In this document: in pieces, positions 19,000 through 28,013 of the stretch | Layout of the letters: every line of letters starts with the position of its first letter | How positions within the stretch are numbered: the stretch's first letter is position 1 | From: Alphaproteobacteria bacterium | GTDB taxonomy: Bacteria > Pseudomonadota > Alphaproteobacteria > UBA8366 > GCA-2717185 | Assembly: GCA_012103325.1 (NCBI GenBank) | Contig: WLWY01000006.1 | Coordinates: 124,001 to 188,000 of the forward strand | Direction: 5' to 3' | Length of the DNA stretch: 64,000 bases | Position numbers and translations under genes: made by a program | The notes under the pieces: model-generated | Told to the model about the DNA's origin: nothing | The model's input: the letters and a program-made list of their open reading frames with translations, nothing else | The model's database searches: none

Positions 19000-19794
19000 A
19001 TGAGCACACGCGACCTTCATCGCGACGTTGTGCGGCTAACCGCCTTGGTCGCCGACCCAAGCGGGGAAACGCGTTTCGTTGACGAGACAGTCCCTTATGC
19101 TGACACGTCCAGGCCTATCCATGTCACGGAGACGGCGCCCGCGGTGTCGATCAGCTTTCGATGGACTCCCGGAGACTTCGATTTCAACTTCCACCCCTCG
19201 CCGCGCCGGCGGCTTGTCCTGGTTACCGAAGGTGCATTAGAGATCACCCCAAGCAACGACACGGCCCGCATTTTTCGCGCCGGGGACCTCATGGAAATCC
19301 GCGACCTGACTGGGCGCGGGCACCGCAGCAAGTCGGTCGGTGGCAAACCGTTCCGTTCCGCCTTCATTGCGCTCGATGACGATATCGCCCTCGACCGGCG
19401 CGAACCGCTGGACGGTACGCCGCCGCCGGAAGCCGGCCCCGGCGTCGACTATCTGCACAATCAGGAAGACGCGGCGGGCCGCTCCTTTTGCGCGCCGGCG
19501 CGCTTGCCCTTCATCTTCGGCGGGCCAGAGGGTTACGTAACGCCGGAGCTGCCGCTGACCGGATTCCGCTTCTCCTACGCGGCGGGCGATCTCGATTACA
19601 GTTGGCATCCCGCGCCGCGACGCCAAGCCGTACTCGTCCTCAGCGGCGGGATTGCGATGGAATATGGCAGCGGCCAACGCGCTACTGTATCAGCAGGCAG
19701 CTTTCTGATCGGCGAAGACACGGACGGCCAGGGCCACATCTCCCGCGCCGAGGGCGGCAAGCCGCGTTTCTCGGTGTTCGCACACCTCGCTTAG
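19000..19794 (+). CDS. Bicupin protein
   Basis: A 264-residue protein made of two cupin-like halves. The first half has FNFHPSPRRRLVLVTEGALEI and the second YSWHPAPRRQAVLVLSGGIAMEY, with similar flanking sequence (FRAGDLMEIRD and VSAGSFLIGED). Both halves carry a single histidine in the first cupin motif rather than the HxH pair, so metal binding is doubtful. The start at 19000 follows the preceding gene by 7 bp. Function is unknown; it likely derives from a gene duplication followed by fusion. Confidence 0.8.
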   Translation: MSTRDLHRDVVRLTALVADPSGETRFVDETVPYADTSRPIHVTETAPAVSISFRWTPGDFDFNFHPSPRRRLVLVTEGALEITPSNDTARIFRAGDLMEIRDLTGRGHRSKSVGGKPFRSAFIALDDDIALDRREPLDGTPPPEAGPGVDYLHNQEDAAGRSFCAPARLPFIFGGPEGYVTPELPLTGFRFSYAAGDLDYSWHPAPRRQAVLVLSGGIAMEYGSGQRATVSAGSFLIGEDTDGQGHISRAEGGKPRFSVFAHLA

Positions 19795-19841
19795 CGAGCC
19801 TCTAACACCGAGTTATTTGAAACTTTTTGTTATTATGTTAT

Positions 19842-19853
19842 TTTGTATACAAA
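19842..19853. promoter_or_regulatory. Palindrome upstream of the second toxin-antitoxin operon
   Basis: A perfect 12-bp palindrome, TTTGTATACAAA, sits 22 bases before the antitoxin ATG in an AT-rich stretch (19814-19860). Ribbon-helix-helix antitoxins bind short palindromes to repress their own operons, so this is a candidate operator overlapping the promoter. This is inference from position and symmetry. Confidence 0.4.
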
Positions 19854-19875
19854 TCACTATACGGGTGAATTCGAT

Positions 19876-20145
19876 ATGAACGACAGCACAGTCCTTTCCG
19901 TTCGAATAGACAAGTCCGTAAAAGATCGCCTCGCAAAACTTGCGGCGAACATGAAACGGAGCCAATCTTTTCTCGCCGCGGAGGCAATCGAAGAATTTGT
20001 CGATGTGCAGGAATGGCAAGTTGCCGGGATCAATGAAGCGCTTGAGACGCTCGACCGCGGTGAAAGCATTCCCCATGACGATGTAAAAGCCTGGGCAGTT
20101 TCGCTCGGAAGCGATAACGAACGACCCGTACCCAAGAGCAAATGA
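19876..20145 (+). CDS. Ribbon-helix-helix antitoxin
   Basis: An 89-residue antitoxin with an N-terminal ribbon-helix-helix fold: STVLSVRIDKSVKDRLAKLAANMKRSQSFLAAEAIEEFVD. The C-terminal half (WQVAGINEALETLDRGESIPHDDVKAW) resembles the toxin-binding tail of RelB/DinJ-type CopG antitoxins. The ATG at 19876 is preferred over one at 19843, which would add a leader-like stretch overlapping the operator palindrome. The stop overlaps the toxin start by 4 bp. Confidence 0.88.
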   Translation: MNDSTVLSVRIDKSVKDRLAKLAANMKRSQSFLAAEAIEEFVDVQEWQVAGINEALETLDRGESIPHDDVKAWAVSLGSDNERPVPKSK

Positions 20146-20429
20146 AGCTTGTTTGGTCGTCGCAATCACTGCAAGACCTAACCGCCGTTCACACCTTTAT
20201 TTCCAATAATGATCCAAAGGCTGCGAGAGAAATTGTCGTACGCATTGTTTCATTGGTCGAAGAGAAGCTTCCCTCAAACCCCTATCTAGGGCGGCCTGGT
20301 CGTGTCGCGGGAACGCGCGAGCTGGTCGTGCCAGGCACGCCATTCATTGTCCCGTACCGCGTAAAAAGGGAAAGCATCGAAATCGCCCGTGTCTATCACG
20401 CGGCACGCCGCTGGCCATCGGCGCTATAG
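20142..20429 (+). CDS. RelE/ParE family toxin
   Basis: A 95-residue toxin: LVWSSQSLQDLTAVHTFISNNDPKAA at the start, SNPYLGRPGRVAGTRELVV in the middle and IEIARVYHAARRWP at the end, all typical of the RelE/ParE superfamily. Whether it cuts mRNA or blocks gyrase cannot be told. It overlaps its antitoxin by 4 bp and converges on the nuclease gene with an 8-bp gap. It lies 3.5 kb from the other toxin, with low similarity to it. Confidence 0.88.
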   Translation: MKLVWSSQSLQDLTAVHTFISNNDPKAAREIVVRIVSLVEEKLPSNPYLGRPGRVAGTRELVVPGTPFIVPYRVKRESIEIARVYHAARRWPSAL

Positions 20430-20437
20430 TCCGAGCG

Positions 20438-21502
20438 TCAACTGCCCGCCTTGGCCGTTAGATAGGACTCCGCAAACTCAATCGGCAGCTCGACCCACAT
20501 CAGGAGATGGTCTGACATCTGCCGCCGCCGCCAGTGGTTTCGGTAATAGCTCTTTGCATTGCCCGGCTTGGAGCCATCGGCTTTGACGAGTGTCGGCTTG
20601 TACGTCGCAAATTTTGCGTCGCTGTAGATCGTTTCGAAGAAGTCCAGAACACCGGCACGCAACGGTACGACCTTCGGCTGGCCCGCCAATAAAAAGGCGA
20701 TCTGATCATATATTCGTGGCTTCGAACCGACGTTGGTAACCGGCAGGCTTTGGATTTCGTCGGGAATATTGAAGCCCGCGTCCGTTAGCGCCCTAAAGGT
20801 CGGGCTCTGCGCATCGAAGATGTTGAAATCACCTAGCAGAATCATGTTCCGCGACCAAGTACCGGTCTGTGTCACCCGGTTGGCGAGGAATTTCGCGACC
20901 TGCCGGATTTCCGCCAGCCGACCAGGGTCAGCCCGCTTGTTCTTGCCGAACTTGATATGAACTGTCGATAGCATGAAATCGAACCAGCCTGTCTTGAAAC
21001 CGGCGATATACGGCGTCCTGAAAAACTGATCCGGATTGACCTGTTTGCCGTTCTTGTCCTTGACCGACGGCAGAACGATTTCACCGGCCATGCCACCGAA
21101 GCGGACCTTGCGCATATCGAACAGAAACGCCAGACGCTCGTCGTTGCCGCCATCGCCTTCGGATGAGTCGGTAACCAGATAGCGCCACCAGGGACCCAGC
21201 AGCTTGCACACCCGGTCGAGTTCGCCGAGATCGCGTTTCACTTCCTGGACCGCGATCAGATCGAAGCGAGAGAGAATTTCCGCGATGTACCACAGGCTCT
21301 CCTCGGTCCGGGACGAGGCCCCGAAGGCCTGAATGTTCCAGGTCGCGAGCAGCAATGTCTCGAAAATGGAACGCCGAGGAACCTCCGCGTCGAGCTGATT
21401 GCGCAGTTCGATCAAATTCGCGGCCGTCCGTTTGGCATTGAAGGATTTCGCAACCGACGGTTCAGCGGAAGAGAGATCATCGAAATCGTAAAAGAACGGC
21501 AT
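20438..21502 (-). CDS. Endonuclease/exonuclease/phosphatase family protein
   Basis: A 354-residue protein of the EEP (DNase I-like) superfamily. The N-terminal signature LLLATWNIQAFG carries the Asn of the metal site, followed by LIAVQEVKRD with the catalytic Glu. Later blocks are the STVHIKF histidine, LLGDFNIFDAQSP (Asp and Asn) and the C-terminal MSDHLLMW with Asp-His. All active-site positions are therefore present. There is no signal peptide. The substrate (nucleic acid, inositol phosphate or lipid) is unknown. Confidence 0.87.
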   Translation of the reverse strand: MPFFYDFDDLSSAEPSVAKSFNAKRTAANLIELRNQLDAEVPRRSIFETLLLATWNIQAFGASSRTEESLWYIAEILSRFDLIAVQEVKRDLGELDRVCKLLGPWWRYLVTDSSEGDGGNDERLAFLFDMRKVRFGGMAGEIVLPSVKDKNGKQVNPDQFFRTPYIAGFKTGWFDFMLSTVHIKFGKNKRADPGRLAEIRQVAKFLANRVTQTGTWSRNMILLGDFNIFDAQSPTFRALTDAGFNIPDEIQSLPVTNVGSKPRIYDQIAFLLAGQPKVVPLRAGVLDFFETIYSDAKFATYKPTLVKADGSKPGNAKSYYRNHWRRRQMSDHLLMWVELPIEFAESYLTAKAGS

Positions 21503-21580
21503 TCTCGCACCCGTTATTTAAACGCGATTTTCGCTATCCATCACTATAGATAATTGCAGCGAGAATGCACGGTAACCGGC

Positions 21581-22507
21581 TCAGCCCGCAATCACTCCAA
21601 CCAGAATGATGAAGCCAAAAAGGCGGTTCGCATGGAACTTGGCGAGGCAGTCGGCCGGCGCCTCGGTATCGATCGCCGTGACCTGCCAGACGAGGTGACC
21701 GGTGCCTATCGCAAGCATCAAATAATAGGACCAGTCGAGACCAGCGGCCCACCCGGCGGCAGCAAGTAGCGCGATCGTCGCGGCATAGAATCCCCAAAGC
21801 CAGGACCGCGTCCGGTCACCGAATTTGAGTGCGGTGGATTTTACGCCGATCATCGCGTCATCTTCCTTATCCTGGTGCGCATAGATTGTGTCGTAGCCCA
21901 AGGTCCAGAAAATCCCCGCCGCATAGAGCAACGCCGCCGGCAGCGACAAACCGCCCGTCACTGCGACCCACCCGACCAGCGCACCCCAATTGAAGGCGAG
22001 GCCAAGGAAGAATTGCGGCCAATAGGTCACGCGTTTCATCAGCGGATAGATCACGACGAGAACGAGCGCCGACACGGCGACCGCACCGGCAAAAAGATTA
22101 AGCGGGACCAGCACCAAAAACCCAATGAACATCAGGAATACCATAAAAGCGATTGCCTGCCGGACCGTGATGTCGCCGCTCGGGATCGGCCGTAGCGCGG
22201 TGCGCGCCACCCGGCCGTCGAAGTCCCGGTCCATGATATCGTTCCAGCAGCATCCCGCCCCGCGCATCACCAGGGCGCCGATGGCAAACAGAACGAAGAG
22301 AATCGGATCGGGCCAGTTCGTGCCCGGCAGGCTCGACGTCGCCAGCGCAACGCCCCACCAACACGGAATCAGCAGCAGCCAAGTCCCGATCGGCCGATCG
22401 AGCCGCGCCAACCGCAAATAGGGCCGCAGGCGCGCAGGCGCCATCCGTTCCACCCAATGATCGGGCCGGATGTCACTGGCACTCCCGGTTTCGGCGGGCG
22501 ACCCCAA
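21581..22507 (-). CDS. ubiA: 4-hydroxybenzoate polyprenyltransferase
   Basis: A 308-residue integral-membrane prenyltransferase that attaches the polyprenyl tail to 4-hydroxybenzoate in ubiquinone synthesis. The two aspartate-rich motifs are NDIMDRDFDG (about 88-97) and DTIYAHQDKEDD (about 205-216), with eight to nine membrane helices. The N-terminal SDIRPDHWVERMAP...RPYLRLARLDRPIGTW is typical of alphaproteobacterial UbiA, which supports the TTG start at 22507 over an internal ATG at 22444. It is divergent from rsmE with a 37-bp gap, an arrangement common in alphaproteobacteria. Confidence 0.95.
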   Translation of the reverse strand: MGSPAETGSASDIRPDHWVERMAPARLRPYLRLARLDRPIGTWLLLIPCWWGVALATSSLPGTNWPDPILFVLFAIGALVMRGAGCCWNDIMDRDFDGRVARTALRPIPSGDITVRQAIAFMVFLMFIGFLVLVPLNLFAGAVAVSALVLVVIYPLMKRVTYWPQFFLGLAFNWGALVGWVAVTGGLSLPAALLYAAGIFWTLGYDTIYAHQDKEDDAMIGVKSTALKFGDRTRSWLWGFYAATIALLAAAGWAAGLDWSYYLMLAIGTGHLVWQVTAIDTEAPADCLAKFHANRLFGFIILVGVIAG

Positions 22508-22544
22508 CGATTAATCTCGCGGCGACTGTGATAAACAAATAGCC

Positions 22545-23276
22545 ATGAGACTTTATACCGAAGAGGCACTGGCGCAACACCAGCCGATTTCGCTGACATC
22601 GCCGCAAATTCATTATCTGCGCAACGTCATGCGTGCCGGGCCAGGCGACACGGTCACCCTGTTCAATGGACGGGATGGCGAATGGACGGCGCAGATCGAT
22701 ACCCTCTCCAAGGGATCGTCAACGCTGATTCCGCAAGAGAAACGCCGCGACCAGTTGCCGGAGCCGGGGCCCTGGCTGCTGTTCGCCCCCATCAAGCGCG
22801 CACCGCTCGACTTCCTGGTCCAAAAGGCCGTCGAGTTGGGTGCAGCGGGCCTGCAACCCGTCTTCACGGACCATACGAATTCGGAACGCATCAATCTGGA
22901 CCGTTTAACCGCCAATGTCATCGAAGCGGCGGAGCAGTGCGAGCGCCTGACGGTGCCGGAAATCCGTGCCCCAGAAAAACTGGCTGCAATACTGGAAAAC
23001 TGGCCGGCGGATCGCCACCTGCTCGTGTGTGCCGAACACGGTGCAGCCCAAGGGATCGACGAAACCTTGCGGACCGCGCCGGCGGACGGTGAATGGGCCA
23101 TCCTCATCGGACCGGAGGGAGGCTTCGCACCGTCCGAACTTGACCTGCTCCGTCGCTTGCCTTTTGCTAGCCTCGTCAGTTTGGGACCCCGCATCCTGCG
23201 GGCGGAGACCGCCGCACTCGCGGCGCTGACATGCTGGCAGGCGGTATTGGGGGATTGGCGCAACAGCCGCTCTTAG
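22545..23276 (+). CDS. rsmE: 16S rRNA m3U1498 methyltransferase
   Basis: A 243-residue SPOUT-class RNA methyltransferase that methylates U1498 of 16S rRNA. An N-terminal PUA-like domain (about 1-70) is followed by the SPOUT knot. The SAM-binding motifs are IGPEGGF (about 188-194) and LGPRILRAETA (213-223). The start is at 22545. gshA follows 118 bp downstream on the same strand. Confidence 0.95.
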   Translation: MRLYTEEALAQHQPISLTSPQIHYLRNVMRAGPGDTVTLFNGRDGEWTAQIDTLSKGSSTLIPQEKRRDQLPEPGPWLLFAPIKRAPLDFLVQKAVELGAAGLQPVFTDHTNSERINLDRLTANVIEAAEQCERLTVPEIRAPEKLAAILENWPADRHLLVCAEHGAAQGIDETLRTAPADGEWAILIGPEGGFAPSELDLLRRLPFASLVSLGPRILRAETAALAALTCWQAVLGDWRNSRS

Positions 23277-23394
23277 CGCAATTCCTTCAACCTTCGTCGT
23301 ATTTTGGACGGCAAAGTTTAGGGTGGTAATCACACAATTTTCGTGTATTTAAGATACAAAATCGAATGAAACCAGAACCGGATAGACACCAACA

Positions 23395-24762
23395 ATGTCC
23401 GCACCCCTAGCACCGGGTAGCGCGCCCATCACAAGCAAGGCGCAGCTCGTCGAAGACCTTGAAACCGGCTGTACGCCGCCTGCCGGTTGGCGTATAGGCA
23501 CGGAGCACGAGAAGTTCGCCTATGACCTGAACGACTTCCGGCCCCTTCCCTATGACGGTATTCCGGGCATCCGCGGACTGCTGGAAGGCATGCAGCGTTT
23601 CGGCTGGGAGCCGATTCTGGAAGGCGAAAACATCATCGCCTTGAAATCCAGCGACGGCGGGTCGGTCACGCTGGAACCGGGCGGCCAGTTCGAATTGTCC
23701 GGCGCGGCGGTGGAAACGCTGCACATGACCTGCAGAGAAGTAAACCAGCACCTCGATCAAGTAAAAGAAGTCTGCGCGGAGATCGGCGCCGGCGTCATCG
23801 GACTCGGGTTCAATCCGAAATGGCGGCGCGAGGACGTGCATTGGATGCCGAAGGGCCGCTACAAGATCATGCGCGAATATATGCCGAAGAAAGGCAATCT
23901 CGGTCACGACATGATGCTGCGGACCAGCACGGTGCAGGTCAATCTGGATTTCGATACCGAAGCCGACATGATCAAGAAGATGCGCGTCGGCGTCGCGCTA
24001 CAGCCCATCGCAACAGCCCTGTTCGCCGCATCGCCGTTTACCGAAGGCAAGCCGAACGGCTTCCTCAGCTTCCGCAGCCATATCTGGACCGACACCGATC
24101 CGGACCGTTGCGGCATGCTGCCGTTCATTTTCGAGGACGGGTTCGGCTTCGAACGCTGGATCGACTACATCCTCGATGTCCCGATGTATTTCATCTACCG
24201 CAGCGGCGAATATATCGACGTCAGCGGCTTGTCTTTCCGCGACTACATGAACGGGCAACTTCCGGGGCACGAGGGTCAAGTACCGTCGATTGCCGACTGG
24301 ACCGACCACATGACCACCGCCTTCCCCGAAGTCCGGTTGAAGCACTACATCGAAATGCGCGGCGCCGACGGCGGCCCCTGGGGCCGGCTCTGTGCCTTGC
24401 CCGCGCTTTGGGTCGGCCTGCTTTACAACCGGACGGCGCTCGATGCGGCGTGGGACCTGTGCAAGGACTGGACGGACGAGGAGCGTGAATATCTGCGCGC
24501 CGAAGCGCCCCGGCTCGGCCTCAAAACGCCCTTCCGCAACGGCACGCTGCAGGACGTCACCAAGGAAGTGCTAAAGGTCGCCCGCCAGGGTTTGAAAGGC
24601 CGCGCCCGTCTCGACCGTAACAAACGAGACGAAACCGGATTCCTGGATGTCCTGGACGGCATCGCGGAAAGCGGTGTCACACCCGCGGAAGAAATGCTGG
24701 AAGCGTTTCACACCGAGTGGAACGGCGATATCGACAAGATCTACGAGGCGTATTCGTACTAA
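23395..24762 (+). CDS. gshA: Glutamate-cysteine ligase (plant-type)
   Basis: A 455-residue enzyme that makes gamma-glutamylcysteine, the first step of glutathione synthesis. It belongs to the plant-type GCS2 family found in alphaproteobacteria. Family segments are WRIGTEHEKFAYD (residues 32-44), SVTLEPGGQFELSGA, STVQVNLDFDTEADM and the ESGVTPAEEMLEAF tail. Lengths of 450-460 are usual. The gene ends with a 4-bp stop-codon overlap (CTAA) with the convergent M81 peptidase gene. Confidence 0.95.
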   Translation: MSAPLAPGSAPITSKAQLVEDLETGCTPPAGWRIGTEHEKFAYDLNDFRPLPYDGIPGIRGLLEGMQRFGWEPILEGENIIALKSSDGGSVTLEPGGQFELSGAAVETLHMTCREVNQHLDQVKEVCAEIGAGVIGLGFNPKWRREDVHWMPKGRYKIMREYMPKKGNLGHDMMLRTSTVQVNLDFDTEADMIKKMRVGVALQPIATALFAASPFTEGKPNGFLSFRSHIWTDTDPDRCGMLPFIFEDGFGFERWIDYILDVPMYFIYRSGEYIDVSGLSFRDYMNGQLPGHEGQVPSIADWTDHMTTAFPEVRLKHYIEMRGADGGPWGRLCALPALWVGLLYNRTALDAAWDLCKDWTDEEREYLRAEAPRLGLKTPFRNGTLQDVTKEVLKVARQGLKGRARLDRNKRDETGFLDVLDGIAESGVTPAEEMLEAFHTEWNGDIDKIYEAYSY

Positions 24763-26261
24763 GCGCGCTGCGCAAAAACGGGGCCGTTCGGCAATAACCG
24801 CACACCGTCCCGCAGATGCTGGAACGGGTACTTCGTCGAGTCGACGATATGGGCGCCCGGCGCAAGCACCACGAGCGTCTTCTCCGCAATCGGGTCGAAG
24901 TCGGCGCGGAAATGGCACGTGCTCTTCAGCGCCAGAATCTTCTGTTTCTCCGGCGCGACGCTGATATGGCGGAATATGTCCTGGTCATAGGCCTGCATGC
25001 GCTTGCTGGCGACCACGATGCTGACGCCGCCGATGGTCAGCAGCGCCGTCGGGCCGATATCGATGCGCCGGCCACCAATGCTGCGTCCCGTCGTGACAAA
25101 CCGGCCGTCGGTCAGAGCCGTCACGGTGAAGGTGCCGTGAAAGGGTACGACACCTTCCGGCCCGTGCTTCCCGCCTAAATCTACTGTAATTTCCGCCCCT
25201 TCGCCGGCGGCATGTGCCGCTTTGGCCGCCTCGGCATCCCACATAACGCACATCGCGACACCTTGCGCATCGTGGCGGACCAGCGCTTCCAGCAGTCCCG
25301 TCGTATCGCAGGTGCCGCCGCAGCCCGGATTGTCTTGCGTATCCGCAATCACAACGGGCTTGTCCGCTGTTTCGGCGATGCGCATCGCTTCGGTGACTGC
25401 TTCATCGGGCTCCATCAGAGGCTCTGCAAAATCGCTTTCGCTACTCGTTACCATGGCTGCCAAACTGTCGGCCGCAGCGTCCGCCGCATCCTGGCTGTAG
25501 GCGTGACACACCACGGCCGGCCCGCACTCGTGCAGATCCGACGGTGGGAAGCCTGCGGCATAACAAAGGTCGAGGATTTCGCCGCCTTCGCCCGCCACCG
25601 AGGCGTCGACAATGCCCTTCGACGGCTCGATCAAGGTGCATTGGAAGTTGAGCGGCAACAGGAACGGGATGCGCCGGATCGCCCGGCCGGATGGGATGCC
25701 GTCGCGCAGAACCCGTTCGAGGATCATCGCGGCGCGGCTGCCCGTGCCCTGCCGGTCGATATGCGGGTAGGTCAGATAGACCGCCATGCCGTCGGTGAGT
25801 TCGACCATCGCCTCGGTGATATTCCCATGGTAGTCGAGGCTGACAACGACCGGAATATCGGGTCCGACGCAGGCGCGAACGCGGCGCAGCACTTCACCCT
25901 CCGCGTCTTCATGGGTGAGCGAACACATCGCCCCATGCAGATCGAGATAGACCGCGTCGACCGGCATCGCCTGCGACAGCATGCCGACGAGTTCGCACAC
26001 GATGCGTTCGAAACAGTCGTCGGTGATATAGCCCCCCGCACCGCCATGCCCCCAGATCAACGGGACAAGCTCATGGCGAGCATCGACGGCGTCGAGAAAA
26101 CCCGACATGCCGAAGGTCGCGCCCGTCGTCCGCTCGACAACTTCCTCGTGGCGCGCAAGCGGCGGCATTTCGCCGCCGCGCACGTAGTAGTCATAATCCG
26201 TGCGCATTGGCACGAAGCAGTTGGTCTCGTGGCCGAAGCCGCCAATCGCGATACGGGCCAT
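24759..26261 (-). CDS. M81 family metallopeptidase (MlrC-like)
   Basis: A 500-residue member of the M81 family, named after MlrC, which opens linear microcystin peptides. The N-terminal metallopeptidase domain (about 1-300) carries GFGHETNCF, DLHGAMCS, SLDYHGNIT and YPHIDRQGTG, holding the likely zinc ligands. The C-terminal MlrC domain (about 310-490) has ADTQDNPGCGGTCDT. Most relatives occur with hydantoinase/oxoprolinase genes and probably act on cyclic or N-blocked amides. It is the last gene of the minus-strand operon 24759-31906, 26 bp after hyuB, and shares its stop with gshA. Confidence 0.92.
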   Translation of the reverse strand: MARIAIGGFGHETNCFVPMRTDYDYYVRGGEMPPLARHEEVVERTTGATFGMSGFLDAVDARHELVPLIWGHGGAGGYITDDCFERIVCELVGMLSQAMPVDAVYLDLHGAMCSLTHEDAEGEVLRRVRACVGPDIPVVVSLDYHGNITEAMVELTDGMAVYLTYPHIDRQGTGSRAAMILERVLRDGIPSGRAIRRIPFLLPLNFQCTLIEPSKGIVDASVAGEGGEILDLCYAAGFPPSDLHECGPAVVCHAYSQDAADAAADSLAAMVTSSESDFAEPLMEPDEAVTEAMRIAETADKPVVIADTQDNPGCGGTCDTTGLLEALVRHDAQGVAMCVMWDAEAAKAAHAAGEGAEITVDLGGKHGPEGVVPFHGTFTVTALTDGRFVTTGRSIGGRRIDIGPTALLTIGGVSIVVASKRMQAYDQDIFRHISVAPEKQKILALKSTCHFRADFDPIAEKTLVVLAPGAHIVDSTKYPFQHLRDGVRLLPNGPVFAQRA

Positions 26262-26287
26262 GCTCGCCTCCTCCTTCCGAAAACCGT

Positions 26288-28012
26288 CTATTTACCGGCC
26301 GCGGCACGATGCCGGTTCGTCGCGTCGTCATCGAGTTCATCACCGCGCAGAACGACACCGTAGTCGTCGCGCGCGCGTGCCGGGCTGACAATACCGTCCT
26401 TAACGTCCTGCAGCACCAAGGCGGGATCGCGCTCCAGCGGGTTGCCCCAGCCACCGCCACCCGGCGCCATCATTTCCAGCCGTGACGGTGCAATATGGCG
26501 CACGCCGTAGGACGGTGGCGTTATCGGATCGGCGCCGACGGGAACAACCGTCATATTGCCCATTGCACCGTCCTTGCCGCCATTGATCCCAAATCCAGTC
26601 GGCATCGAATAGCCTTCGCCGCGGAACGCATATTGTACGGGCGCGCGAATCTCCACGGCATAGTCGCCGCCTGCCCCGCCGCGATATTTACCGGGACCAG
26701 CGGCGTCACAGCGCAATTCCTGCCGCACGAAGCGGATCGGGAACAGTTGCTCGAAAGTCTCCGCATTCGGGATGTGCAGCCCGCACAGGCTGTTCAGTCC
26801 ACCTTGTTGCGGAAAGCCGTCCCGGCCGTCGACAGCACCGCCACCCGACGACCCGAACCAGTGATACATGACGAAGGTATTGCCGTCCTCACCGATACCC
26901 GAGGTGATGGGGAACGCGTTCTTGCCCCACCCCGCGCATGCGTTCGGTGTATCCGCTTCGGCCAGGGCACGCCAAACGGCGTGGATGATTTCGCAGGCAG
27001 GGAAGACCGTCGACATGGTCATTGGGGCGGGCGGCAACGGATTCACGATGGTGCCTTCCGGTGCGATGATGGTCACGTTGCGATAAGTCCCTTCGTTGCG
27101 CGGGATCGCCGGATCGAAGAAAGACGACAGCGCCATATAGACGGAGGAATAGGTGTTGGCGAAGGAACTGTTCTTAAATCCCTGAATCTGCGCGTGCGAC
27201 CCGGTGAAATCGACGGTTAGCGAGTCCCCTTTAACGGTGAGAGCCACACAGATTCGGATATCCATCGGTTCGAAGCAATCATTGTCGAACCGGTCCTCAC
27301 CGCGATAGACACCGTCCGGCAGGTCCGCGATTACGGCGCGCAGACGGCGGTCCGCGTGATCGAGGATGCCTTCCATATAGGCAAGGCCTTCCTCCAGCCC
27401 GATATCCTGAAGATGGGATTCGACCTGTTGTGCGCCGATCCGGGTCGCGCCGAGCATCGCGCGCAAATCACCATCGAGATAATGCGGCGTACGGCAGTTG
27501 ATCATTAGAAGCTGCCAGAGATCCTCTCGTATCTTGCCTCCCTCAATCAAGCGGAGCGGCGGCAATCGAATGCCTTCGTGGAAGATCTCCTTGGCTTCCG
27601 GATTGTAGGTGCCCGCCGCGCCGCCACCGATATCGGACTGGTGTGCGCGGATGCAGGACAGCGCGACCAGTTGATCGTCGCAGAAGACCGGCCGCACGAT
27701 CACCCAGTCCGGCAAATGGTTCCCGCCCGCGACATAGGGGTCGCTCAGCAGGAATGCATCGTCGGCCGCCATGTCACCGCCAAAAGTGTCCAGCAGCGCG
27801 CGCGCCGCGAACCCGCCGCCGCCGGTATGGATCGGAATGCCGTCCGCCTGGGCTACGACGATGCCGCTGGCGTCGGTCAGGAAGCAGGAGAAATCATGCG
27901 CGTGGTTGAAGATCGGGCTGCGCGCCGTACGCGTCATGACCCATCCCATCTGCTTGGTGATGTGATCCAGACGGTTCTGCACCAGCGCCAATGTGACCGC
28001 GTCGAGCGCCAT
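26288..28012 (-). CDS. hyuB: Hydantoinase B/oxoprolinase-like subunit
   Basis: A 574-residue HyuB-type subunit. The N-terminal VTLALVQNRLDHITKQMGWVMTRTA and NHAHDFSCFLTD, then the GGNHLPDW, YRGGAGGDY and MAPGGGGWGNP blocks, are characteristic. Together with HyuA it forms an ATP-dependent N-methylhydantoinase/5-oxoprolinase/acetone-carboxylase-type enzyme acting on lactam or imide rings. One base separates it from hyuA upstream, so translation is tightly linked. The exact substrate is unknown. Confidence 0.94.
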   Translation of the reverse strand: MALDAVTLALVQNRLDHITKQMGWVMTRTARSPIFNHAHDFSCFLTDASGIVVAQADGIPIHTGGGGFAARALLDTFGGDMAADDAFLLSDPYVAGGNHLPDWVIVRPVFCDDQLVALSCIRAHQSDIGGGAAGTYNPEAKEIFHEGIRLPPLRLIEGGKIREDLWQLLMINCRTPHYLDGDLRAMLGATRIGAQQVESHLQDIGLEEGLAYMEGILDHADRRLRAVIADLPDGVYRGEDRFDNDCFEPMDIRICVALTVKGDSLTVDFTGSHAQIQGFKNSSFANTYSSVYMALSSFFDPAIPRNEGTYRNVTIIAPEGTIVNPLPPAPMTMSTVFPACEIIHAVWRALAEADTPNACAGWGKNAFPITSGIGEDGNTFVMYHWFGSSGGGAVDGRDGFPQQGGLNSLCGLHIPNAETFEQLFPIRFVRQELRCDAAGPGKYRGGAGGDYAVEIRAPVQYAFRGEGYSMPTGFGINGGKDGAMGNMTVVPVGADPITPPSYGVRHIAPSRLEMMAPGGGGWGNPLERDPALVLQDVKDGIVSPARARDDYGVVLRGDELDDDATNRHRAAAGK

Positions 28013-28013
28013 T

